From positions 1 through 6,056 of the forward strand of contig JANYAL010000212.1 of assembly GCA_025361325.1 (NCBI GenBank): a stretch of 6,056 bases of DNA, written 5' to 3'. The notes below the pieces were generated by a model. It was given only the letters and a program-made list of their open reading frames with translations, was not told where the DNA came from and did no database searches. The translations under genes were made by a program, and so were the position numbers. This document shows positions 1-6,056 of the stretch, one piece after another. How positions within the stretch are numbered: position 1 is the first letter of the stretch; the number at the start of each line of letters is the position of its first letter. The DNA comes from Bacteroidota bacterium. GTDB taxonomy: Bacteria > Bacteroidota > Bacteroidia > Chitinophagales > Chitinophagaceae.

Positions 1-436
1 GGGCTATCTTATCCCTGCTGATGGCAGAACCTGTTCCGCCCTTTGCACCCGGATCATTTCTGGCAGCGGCAGTTACTGTTACATTGGTAAGAACGGCATC
101 TTTAAGCTTCAGGAAAAAATCAGTACGGAAGATCTCTCCCAGGTTCAGGTAGATCTCTTCTTTCTTATCCGTTTGATAATTCACATAGGAAACTTCTATA
201 AGATACGGACCCCCATTATTCATGTTGGCAATATCGAACCTTCCATTGGCACGGCTCTGTGTCTTATAAACTGTACCTGTTGGAAGATGTGTAGCTGTGA
301 TAGTAGCACCAACTAATGCTTCATTCTTGTTGTTTTTTACTGTTCCGGCAATACTGCTGGTTGTAACCTGTGCACCCGCCTGGAAGATGAAAAATGACAA
401 AACAAGTAATGTCGGCAGAATTTTCTTTAATAGCAT
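1..436 (-). CDS. Oar-like TonB-dependent receptor, N-terminal part (partial, cut by left window edge)
   Basis: I translated 145 codons from the ATG at 436-434; the frame is open to base 1. Residues 1-22 form a signal peptide: Lys4-Lys5, a hydrophobic core (ILPTLLVLSFFIF) and an AGA-Q cleavage site after Ala22. Residues about 28-111 form a carboxypeptidase-regulatory-like beta-sandwich, seen from SIAGTVKN, ALVGATITATHLPTGT, NGRFDIANMNNGGPYLIEVSY and a final DFFLKLKD strand. The NGRF...GGPY pattern is typical of Oar-like receptors in Bacteroidota. From about residue 119 (VTVTAAARNDPGAKGGTGS) the chain enters the linker before the TonB plug; plug and barrel lie outside the window. By family, this is an outer-membrane transporter energised by TonB-ExbBD; its substrate cannot be told from this part. 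The start is chosen because the signal peptide begins there; no Shine-Dalgarno is visible, as is usual in Bacteroidota. It diverges from ribBA. I saw no frameshift. Confidence 0.9.
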   Translation of the reverse strand, partial: MLLKKILPTLLVLSFFIFQAGAQVTTSSIAGTVKNNKNEALVGATITATHLPTGTVYKTQSRANGRFDIANMNNGGPYLIEVSYVNYQTDKKEEIYLNLGEIFRTDFFLKLKDAVLTNVTVTAAARNDPGAKGGTGSAISRDKIA

Positions 437-457
437 ATTAGTTCGGTTTTGTGATGG

Positions 458-465
458 CAAAGAAA
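458..465 (-). promoter_or_regulatory. Weak candidate -7 element for the TonB-dependent receptor gene
   Basis: On the minus strand this reads TTTCTTTG, one mismatch from TAnnTTTG (T instead of A at position two). It lies 21 bases upstream of the receptor ATG, a plausible distance for a short leader. No convincing TTTG -33 box stands at the usual spacing; the nearest is an AGTG about 19 bases upstream, inside an inverted repeat. One-mismatch hits are common in AT-rich DNA, so this is only a candidate. Confidence 0.25.
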
Positions 466-473
466 CTAAATAA

Positions 474-490
474 TTAGTGAATAACACTAA
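474..490. repeat. Short inverted repeat TTAGTG-n5-CACTAA
   Basis: Two perfect 6-base arms (474-479 and 485-490) flank a five-base spacer. The element lies 38 bases upstream of the receptor ATG, just upstream of the weak -7 candidate, roughly where a -33 box or an operator would be. A 6-bp dyad with a short spacer is expected about once by chance in a region of this size, so an operator role is speculative. Confidence 0.3.
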
Positions 491-676
491 GTTTTTTTAA
501 CAACTTATTAGGCAATTTTTATAGTAGAAATGCTGCTCCAGTAAAAGAACCGGGCAAAAGTTGTATTCCGGGTAGGCTATAACTGATCTGATCTTTCTTC
601 TTTAGTGCTTTTCCATAATTATAAGTATTGAATATAAATATAATTTGATTTAAAGGATCCAGTCCATTTCCGGGTC

Positions 677-690
677 TTATATGCATATAA
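677..690. repeat. Perfect 14-bp palindrome TTATATGCATATAA upstream of ribBA
   Basis: The 14 bases read identically on both strands, with no spacer and no mismatch; symmetry ends at C676/A691. The centre lies about 77 bases upstream of the ribBA -7 candidate and about 101 bases before its ATG. In random sequence a perfect 14-bp palindrome would be expected only a few hundredths of a time in 348 bases, somewhat more often in AT-rich DNA. It could be the binding site of a dimeric regulator acting on ribBA or on the divergent receptor gene. It is too far upstream to be part of the proposed ribBA transcript. No known operator is recognised in it. Confidence 0.45.
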
Positions 691-760
691 ATGAAAAGTT
701 GTTTTGCAAGTTGCTGATAAAGATTTACTTAAACCGCAACTCATCATGCAATTTGCACCC

Positions 761-768
761 TAACTTTG
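761..768 (+). promoter_or_regulatory. Candidate Bacteroidota -7 promoter element for ribBA
   Basis: TAACTTTG matches the Bacteroidota primary-sigma -7 consensus TAnnTTTG at every fixed position, inside the context CACCCTAACTTTGCTTAT. No good TTTG -33 box lies 19-21 bases upstream (that region reads CCGCAACTCATC), so recognition would depend mostly on the -7 element. Transcription would be expected to start about 4-7 bases after the element, leaving a leader of only about 10-13 bases (roughly TATAAAATTAACGT) before the ATG at 785. The leader is AT-rich and has no Shine-Dalgarno, which fits translation initiation in this phylum. The start site is inferred from spacing, not observed. Confidence 0.6.
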
Positions 769-784
769 CTTATAAAATTAACGT

Positions 785-1990
785 ATGTTAGACAGTATTG
801 AAAGTGCAGTGGAGTCCATCCGGCAGGGGAAAATGATCATCGTTGTGGATGATGAGGACAGGGAAAATGAAGGTGATTTCGTTACTGCTGCTCATCATGT
901 TACACCCGATGTGATCAATTTCATGAGCACGCATGGCAGGGGGCTCATCTGCGCAGCCATTATTGAGGAAAGATGCATTGAACTGAACCTGCAGCCCATG
1001 GTTGCCGATAATACCTCCCTGCATGAAACGGCCTTTACTGTAAGTATTGATCTGTTGGGACATGGATGTACAACTGGCATTTCGGCACAAGACAGGGCAA
1101 AGACCGTGAAAGCCCTGATTGATCCGGATACAAAGCCCGAAGACCTGGGAAGGCCGGGGCATATATTTCCCCTGCGGGCTAAAAGAGGCGGCGTATTGCG
1201 CCGGTCTGGTCATACGGAAGCGACGATCGACCTGGCCAGGCTGGCAGGATTTGCGCCTGCCGGTGTGCTCGTAGAGATCATGAATGCCGACGGTACCATG
1301 GCAAGACTGCCCCAGCTGATGGAGATAGCCGGTAAATTCGATCTGAAGATCATCTCCATAAAAGACCTCATTGAATACAGACTGCAGCAGGAGACGCTGA
1401 TCAGTGAACAGGTACGGGTGAACCTGCCTACCAAGTACGGCAACTTTCAACTGATCGCTTTTGAACAGATGAATACCGGAGAGATTCACATGGCACTGAA
1501 AAAAGGCGACTGGAATACAGATGAACCCGTTCTGGTGAGGGTACACAGCAGTTGTATGACAGGCGATATACTGGGTTCCTTACGCTGCGATTGCGGCGAT
1601 CAGCTTCACCATGCCATGAAAATGGTGGAAGAGGCAGGTAAAGGGCTGGTGCTTTATATGAACCAGGAGGGAAGGGGTATCGGATTGCTGAATAAACTCA
1701 AGGCCTATAAATTGCAGGAAGAAGGAAGGGATACCGTGGAGGCCAATCTGGAACTGGGGTTTGGCATGGACGAAAGGGATTATGGTGTGGGGGCCCAGAT
1801 ATTACGTCAGCTGGGCGTTACAAAAATGATACTCATCAGCAATAATCCGCGCAAAAGGGCCGGTCTGCTAGGCTATGGGCTTGAGGTGGTATCCACCGTT
1901 CCCATAGAGATCAAGCCCAATCCATACAACGAAAAATACCTCGCCACCAAGAGAGATAAAATGGGGCATGAGATACTTAATGGAAAATGA
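785..1990 (+). CDS. ribBA: Bifunctional 3,4-dihydroxy-2-butanone-4-phosphate synthase / GTP cyclohydrolase II
   Basis: A cytosolic two-domain enzyme of 401 residues, the usual length for RibBA. Its two products, 3,4-dihydroxy-2-butanone 4-phosphate (from ribulose 5-phosphate) and 2,5-diamino-6-ribosylamino-pyrimidinone phosphate (from GTP), supply both branches of riboflavin synthesis. The RibB domain (about 1-200) shows the acidic loop [10 protein letters not shown] (22-31), THGRGLIC (49-56), [14 protein letters not shown] (94-107), [10 protein letters not shown] (123-132) and SGHTEA (141-146), whose His143 corresponds to the metal ligand. The RibA domain (about 206-400) has the zinc triad C-x10-C-x-C (Cys257, Cys268, Cys270), NQEGRGIGL (293-301), DERDYG (329-334) and [10 protein letters not shown] (352-361). 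Nothing key seems missing, so both activities are probably present, unlike RibBX-type proteins with a degenerate RibA half. An in-frame TAA at 779-781 rules out an upstream start; no Shine-Dalgarno is visible. It stands alone on its strand, divergent from a receptor gene and convergent with tamB. Confidence 0.97.
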   Translation: MLDSIESAVESIRQGKMIIVVDDEDRENEGDFVTAAHHVTPDVINFMSTHGRGLICAAIIEERCIELNLQPMVADNTSLHETAFTVSIDLLGHGCTTGISAQDRAKTVKALIDPDTKPEDLGRPGHIFPLRAKRGGVLRRSGHTEATIDLARLAGFAPAGVLVEIMNADGTMARLPQLMEIAGKFDLKIISIKDLIEYRLQQETLISEQVRVNLPTKYGNFQLIAFEQMNTGEIHMALKKGDWNTDEPVLVRVHSSCMTGDILGSLRCDCGDQLHHAMKMVEEAGKGLVLYMNQEGRGIGLLNKLKAYKLQEEGRDTVEANLELGFGMDERDYGVGAQILRQLGVTKMILISNNPRKRAGLLGYGLEVVSTVPIEIKPNPYNEKYLATKRDKMGHEILNGK

Positions 1991-1993
1991 TCA
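1988..1993. other. Abutting convergent stop codons in one TGATCA palindrome
   Basis: The ribBA stop TGA occupies 1988-1990, and the tamB stop (TGA on the minus strand) occupies 1991-1993. Together they make the palindrome TGATCA with no intergenic base. Each mRNA must therefore end inside, or beyond, the 3' part of the opposite gene. No GC-rich hairpin followed by a U-run is apparent on either side. The T-rich run near 2070-2081 encodes lysines of the TamB tail and has no strong stem before it. Confidence 0.9.
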
Positions 1994-4900
1994 GTTCTTT
2001 ACAGGTATTAATTTCACTTTAACAGGTTCCGCTTTGGGGGTATCCAATTTTGGAGGGGGCTCGTTCACTTTTTTTCTTTTCCTGAAAAGCTCAGAGAGAC
2101 GGTCAAAATCCTTCCGGTATGATAAACTGATACCCGACCTGTTCCGCTGACCGACAGTAAGGTCTATACTGGTACGGTTAAAGCCAACCACCCGCAGACT
2201 ACCGTCCTTGTTCAATAACCATTCTATCGATATATCCGGAGTTAAAAGCCCCTTCTTGGCCAATTGGGCATATGGGTTATTATAATCAAGGTTGCCTCCG
2301 ATAAGCACTACCAGCCGGTTGCTCAGCAATATCTTCAGCCCGGCCTTCAGGCTGGCTTGCAGCAATGCCGCATTGTTCTCGAGGTCCAGGCTGGAATTGA
2401 TGTCGAAATACGTGGTCAGCACCCCTTTGGTAGCTTTTTCCAGTTCTTTATTGAACAGGTTGGTGAGCATATTGGATACGATGCCACCAATGGTATTGGC
2501 AGCCAGTGAAAACGTATTTCCTCCCGACAGGAAATTCTGGTTGCCTGAAATAAAGGAATTGAACAACAGCAGGCTGGCCACCTGTTTGTTCATCTCATTG
2601 GGATCATTCTTAAAATCCTCCAGTTTCTTCTTGGTTACATAGTCATCCCTGATTTCACTGTTTGGCGGCAGGTCAAAATCAAAACTGATATCAGGTTTCT
2701 GCAGATTGCCGGTTAGGTGTGAAATGATGGTCACATTTTCACGTTGTTTAAACCCTTTGGAAGAGGCAAGGGAACTTACATCCACGTTTTTGGCAAGGTA
2801 TTCCGCATCAATGTTAATCTTGGCCAGGTAGGGATCACCATTCCAGACAATCGATCCTTTTTTTATAGTAAAATATTTTTTCAGAAAGGTCTGGAAATTA
2901 AAGGTGTATTCTCCGTCTGTGATGTCATACCTTCCCCGGATGGTGAGGGGCTCTTTACTGCCGGCACGTATGTTCAACAGACCATTGCCACGCCCCCTGA
3001 TCACATCACCCAGTTCCTCATCCAGTATCACATCTATCTTGCAGGCGGGTGTGGCCGCTATATTCATATTCACTACAATATTGGTCCCTTCCTGACTATT
3101 CAGGCCTTCATCCATTTTCTTACCGAATTGGATGAATTCTATATAATCGATCTGCCCCGCTTCCCGGCTGCTGCCACTGGGCAGGTAAATATGGCTGCTG
3201 TCCTTTTCAATGGATGAGGTGCTGCCAGTAATGTTCATTTTAAGGTTGCTGACTGGTCCGTCAAGGGTCATCAGCGCATTACCGATCACCTTGCCATAGA
3301 AATCGCTGTTGTCCTTTTTGGTGGTGTTCAGCACCAACATCCTGGGTGTCTCGAACCTGACGCCGTCGAATGAGAAATCATTGAAGAAATTGTGATACAT
3401 CTTTCCGCTGGCGGTGCCGGTGTTTTGCAGGGTATCCCGGAGTATGATATTGCCCAGGTCGATCTCATCGGGATTAAAAAGGATGGTCTCATTGCTGAAG
3501 AAATACCTGCACTGAGTATAGTTCACCAGGAAGGATCCATCAGTAACGTTTACCGTCCCCGTAATGGTCTTATGTGCACCCCCTTTAACCTTCAGTGTAC
3601 TCATCGCATCACCCTGCAGGTTACTGAAAATAGAACCCAGGTAACTTTCCAGCAGGTTGATATTGAAATGGTCCGAGAGGAAATCAATATCAAGCTGTTT
3701 GTCTGTAGAATCTTTGTAATTATAATGTCCGTCGATACTGAACTTGTTTTCTTTGCCGTCGGCCCGGGCATTGAATTGTACAAGCCCGGTTTCGGTATTC
3801 AGGTCGCCTTTTAGTTTTACCTGCCCTACCGGTTTGTTCTCAAAACGGAATTCCGCCGCATCACCTTCCAGTTGCAGGGAGGGTTTGCCAAACGGATCAT
3901 TCAGGGTAAGCTTTCCTGTGAGTAAACCCTCCAGCCTGGGCTCCCTGAGTACCAGGGTAGAGATATCATTGATATTCACTTTTTTCATCCTGGCCACCAG
4001 GTTGGGAATGCCTGTGACCGGATCCTTTTCTGATGAAATTACGATCTCCTGGTTGCCCTGCACGAATTTAATATCGCTGGCCGCTATCAGGGACCGGCGG
4101 AGTGTAAGCTTTCCATTCTTTTCCAACTGCCAGTTCTTGTCTTTCAGTATAAGGGAGGATTGAGCAAAATCAATTATCACACCATCTGTGAGGGTCCTCA
4201 CCGTGGCATTGAGTTCTGCACTGTTCAGCGTCTTGCCTGCACCGGTCTTAATCTTTACCTCGGATATATCATTATTCGACCTGATGCTGATCGCGCTTCC
4301 GGGAAATTGCAGGCTGTCATTGATCACAATATCACCTGCTGTCAGCGTGGCCTGCAGGGTGTCGGAATTACCCTTGCTTTTCAGCGTGATGTCATTGAAA
4401 ATTTTATGGTCATATTCGAATTGTGGGACCGTAGCATCCACATTCAATTCATTTTTTGCCAGCCGAAGGCTGCCCGAAAAAGTGGAATTGTTGAATCCCT
4501 TTAGTTTCGGGTCAACCAGTTGAACAAAATCATCCACGATACGGGTAGTGATGAGGAAGGAGAAGTCCTGGTCGTTTACTTTGGCCTTAGTTGGCTGTAT
4601 ATACGAAGGGTAATACCTGTTCAGCAATATTTGGAAAGCATCGGGCAATTCCAGGATCCTGAACTGACCGGTCAGTTTACCGTCGATCTCGTTGGAATTT
4701 ATAGTGAGTACCTTGTTTCCGTTTTCCAAGTAGGATACCAGGGACAGGGAATCAAAGGAAAGCCTGGTGCTGTCATGCCGCAGGGAAGCATCATACACTT
4801 TTGCGGTGCCCAGGAAATTATCAATATTGGTACCCGTGAAGTTAAAATTGAAATGCCCGGTAAGCGCGAAATCTGCATTCGTGAGTTTTAGTTCTTTCAG

Positions 4901-6056
4901 GTTGGCCATTTCCAGCAGGGCATCAAAATTGAACTGGGTGGCCCCTCCCGTGAGGTCAATGGTGCCATTGAGGTTCCGCAAGGACAGGTTGGGATCATCA
5001 ATATCCAGGTGCCCTTTGAATAATTTCTTCTGAAAATTACCATTGATGCTGATTCCATGGTAGGTATAGCCTCCGAAATCCAGCTCATGCACCTTTCCGT
5101 CGAAATTGGCATCCAGGTTCGCAAGACTAAAACCACTGCCGTTAATTTTTCCATCCAACGCAATTTTCCCCAGCACCCCGGTATTGAGGAACTGGCCCAG
5201 TTGAAAACCCGGCGAAGAGATCTTACCCGAATAACTCACTACCTGTTTATCGGGCAGTTTCATGTTGAGATCTACATTAAAGTTGCCCAGGTTGGTGTTG
5301 ATATTCCCGAAGGTTACAAAGTCATTGAAGAAACCAGTGAAGTTGCCCTTGAAATGCATATTCCCAAGCTTTCGCAGGCTGGGCTGGGTCACATACCTGA
5401 GGGAAGGAACAAGACCAACCATATCGGTATAATTGGTCCGGAATTCCCGTGATCGAAGGTCGATGAAGGTCTTTTTAACATCCGGGAGTCCCCGTAATGC
5501 AAAATCACCGTCAAGCAGGGTATTCCCGCTTTGGATGGTTGTTTGGGTTGCTGTCAGGTTATCGACCGTTCCCTTTACATTTCCTGTAAGTATAAAATTC
5601 CTGTTCCAGGAACTTAATTCAGGGGCAAAATAGGCCAGGTCCTTGCTGTTCACAGTGCTCTTCTCAAAATTTGCTTCCAGGGTTACCTTATTGATAAAAG
5701 CTGCAAAGTCCTGATCAAAATTGGTGAAATGCATGGCATAGTAATTCCCGATCCTGCTCTGGTTGGTTTCCAGCAGGAATTTATTGAATTCCATGATCTT
5801 TGGCGTAAAAGTGAGACTGGCTTGCAGGTTCTTCACTTCTATTCCACAGGCTTCACGGGCTTTCAGCGAAAGTTTGGTTGTCAATGAATCCCTGATCAAT
5901 ACCAGATCCTTCAGGGTACCGGAAATGGCTGAGAACCTGATATGGTCGCCGTCGAACTGGTTGGTAAAGGGATCCCTCCCCGGGGTCTCCCTGCCTATGT
6001 CAAGAAGGGCGTTGTTCAGATCAATCTCACCAATATCAATATTCCAACCGGTATCA
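1991..6056 (-). CDS. tamB: TamB-family translocation/assembly module protein (DUF490), C-terminal part (5' end beyond right window edge)
   Basis: The frame is open from base 6055 to the TGA at 1993-1991, giving 1354 codons. A TTG at 5899 is only an internal codon (upstream frame reads ...TLKDLVLIRDS), so the start, and any N-terminal membrane anchor, lie outside. Most of the visible chain consists of repeating beta-strands with alternating hydrophobic residues (GNFNVDLNM, LDGKINGSGFSL, LTGQFRIL), as in the hydrophobic-groove beta-taper of TamB/AsmA-like proteins. The conserved TamB domain covers about residues 833-1323: TVNVTDGSFLVNYT, GDVIRGRGNGLLNIRA, WNGDPYLAKINIDAEY (Trp1071), the amphipathic QVASLLLFNSFISG segment and the closing GISLSYRKDFDRL. 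A Lys/Pro-rich tail (1324-1354) follows. TamB proteins span the periplasm and work with a BamA-family partner (TamA, or the lipoprotein TamL in Bacteroidota) in outer-membrane protein insertion and lipid transport; no partner gene is in view. Family is certain; exact function in this phylum is less settled. Confidence 0.93.
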   Translation of the reverse strand, partial: DTGWNIDIGEIDLNNALLDIGRETPGRDPFTNQFDGDHIRFSAISGTLKDLVLIRDSLTTKLSLKAREACGIEVKNLQASLTFTPKIMEFNKFLLETNQSRIGNYYAMHFTNFDQDFAAFINKVTLEANFEKSTVNSKDLAYFAPELSSWNRNFILTGNVKGTVDNLTATQTTIQSGNTLLDGDFALRGLPDVKKTFIDLRSREFRTNYTDMVGLVPSLRYVTQPSLRKLGNMHFKGNFTGFFNDFVTFGNINTNLGNFNVDLNMKLPDKQVVSYSGKISSPGFQLGQFLNTGVLGKIALDGKINGSGFSLANLDANFDGKVHELDFGGYTYHGISINGNFQKKLFKGHLDIDDPNLSLRNLNGTIDLTGGATQFNFDALLEMANLKELKLTNADFALTGHFNFNFTGTNIDNFLGTAKVYDASLRHDSTRLSFDSLSLVSYLENGNKVLTINSNEIDGKLTGQFRILELPDAFQILLNRYYPSYIQPTKAKVNDQDFSFLITTRIVDDFVQLVDPKLKGFNNSTFSGSLRLAKNELNVDATVPQFEYDHKIFNDITLKSKGNSDTLQATLTAGDIVINDSLQFPGSAISIRSNNDISEVKIKTGAGKTLNSAELNATVRTLTDGVIIDFAQSSLILKDKNWQLEKNGKLTLRRSLIAASDIKFVQGNQEIVISSEKDPVTGIPNLVARMKKVNINDISTLVLREPRLEGLLTGKLTLNDPFGKPSLQLEGDAAEFRFENKPVGQVKLKGDLNTETGLVQFNARADGKENKFSIDGHYNYKDSTDKQLDIDFLSDHFNINLLESYLGSIFSNLQGDAMSTLKVKGGAHKTITGTVNVTDGSFLVNYTQCRYFFSNETILFNPDEIDLGNIILRDTLQNTGTASGKMYHNFFNDFSFDGVRFETPRMLVLNTTKKDNSDFYGKVIGNALMTLDGPVSNLKMNITGSTSSIEKDSSHIYLPSGSSREAGQIDYIEFIQFGKKMDEGLNSQEGTNIVVNMNIAATPACKIDVILDEELGDVIRGRGNGLLNIRAGSKEPLTIRGRYDITDGEYTFNFQTFLKKYFTIKKGSIVWNGDPYLAKINIDAEYLAKNVDVSSLASSKGFKQRENVTIISHLTGNLQKPDISFDFDLPPNSEIRDDYVTKKKLEDFKNDPNEMNKQVASLLLFNSFISGNQNFLSGGNTFSLAANTIGGIVSNMLTNLFNKELEKATKGVLTTYFDINSSLDLENNAALLQASLKAGLKILLSNRLVVLIGGNLDYNNPYAQLAKKGLLTPDISIEWLLNKDGSLRVVGFNRTSIDLTVGQRNRSGISLSYRKDFDRLSELFRKRKKVNEPPPKLDTPKAEPVKVKLIPVKN

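Larger units (their letters stand above)
437..784. promoter_or_regulatory. Divergent intergenic region between the TonB-dependent receptor gene and ribBA
   Basis: These 348 bases separate two divergently transcribed genes, so both promoters should lie here. The stretch is visibly more AT-rich than the flanking genes, especially around 612-655. I found no RNA gene and no convincing small ORF. The conserved arms of the FMN (RFN) riboswitch that often precedes riboflavin genes are not recognisable, and the ribBA -7 candidate sits so close to the start codon that no leader riboswitch would fit. Individual candidate elements are listed separately. The extent is certain; the regulatory role is inferred from gene orientation. 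Confidence 0.7.

Noticed and set aside
566..675. An 8-bp direct repeat, TTCCGGGT at 566-573 and 668-675, with a third CCGGG at 550-554.
   Set aside because: About one 8-bp direct repeat is expected by chance in a region this long, and the copies show no regular spacing.
691..717. An eight-codon frame (MKSCFASC) upstream of ribBA as a leader peptide.
   Set aside because: It lies upstream of the likely promoter element, has no attenuator-like hairpins after it, and very short frames arise easily by chance.
437..784. A possible FMN (RFN) riboswitch before ribBA.
   Set aside because: The conserved arms of that element are not recognisable by eye and the -7 candidate leaves too little leader. 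A covariance scan would be decisive.
788..1546. A 252-codon open frame on the minus strand inside ribBA, with smaller ones at 895-1080 and 1210-1443.
   Set aside because: They lie fully antisense to a gene with unmistakable RibBA motifs, and their translations show no recognisable domain or plausible start context. They are frame shadows.
2060..2085. The T-rich run downstream of ribBA as an intrinsic terminator.
   Set aside because: No stable stem precedes it, and the run is explained by lysine codons of the TamB tail read on the other strand.
1968..5633. Many plus-strand open frames of 60-157 codons lying opposite tamB.
   Set aside because: The minus-strand tamB frame is continuous and its product matches a known family throughout. 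The plus-strand translations lack coherent domains and overlap one another in different frames.
5897..5899. TTG at 5899 as the tamB start codon.
   Set aside because: The same frame continues open upstream to 6055 and encodes TamB-like sequence (WNIDIGEIDLNNALLDIG), so the gene enters from outside the window.

Overview
The window looks like a chromosomal segment from a Bacteroidota bacterium, most plausibly a Chitinophagaceae-type member of the Chitinophagia/Sphingobacteriia. This rests on three observations: an Oar-like TonB-dependent receptor with an N-terminal carboxypeptidase-regulatory-like domain, a very large TamB protein of the Bacteroidota type, and start regions that lack a Shine-Dalgarno sequence, one of them preceded by a TAnnTTTG-type -7 element. 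Genus-level placement is inference.

Layout. (1) 1-436, minus strand: the N-terminal 145 residues of an outer-membrane TonB-dependent receptor, cut by the left window edge. (2) 437-784: a 348-base divergent intergenic region with a -7-like promoter element for the right-hand gene, a weaker candidate for the left-hand gene, a perfect 14-bp palindrome and a short inverted repeat. It holds no convincing gene and no FMN riboswitch that I can recognise. (3) 785-1990, plus strand: a complete ribBA gene for the bifunctional enzyme that feeds both branches of riboflavin synthesis, with both active sites apparently intact. (4) 1991-6056, minus strand: the C-terminal 1354 codons of a TamB/DUF490 envelope protein. 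Its reading frame stays open to the right window edge, so its true start lies outside.

ribBA and tamB converge with no intergenic base: the two stop codons abut inside one TGATCA palindrome. There is no space for a dedicated terminator, so the 3' ends of the two mRNAs probably overlap as antisense RNA.

The genes do not form an obvious pathway. Two are envelope functions (nutrient uptake and envelope assembly or lipid transport) and one is cofactor biosynthesis. ribBA appears to be a single-gene transcription unit, with no other rib genes in view. I see no mobile element, CRISPR array, tRNA, rRNA or clear novel system. The most unusual features are the fused convergent stop codons and the 14-bp palindrome upstream of ribBA.
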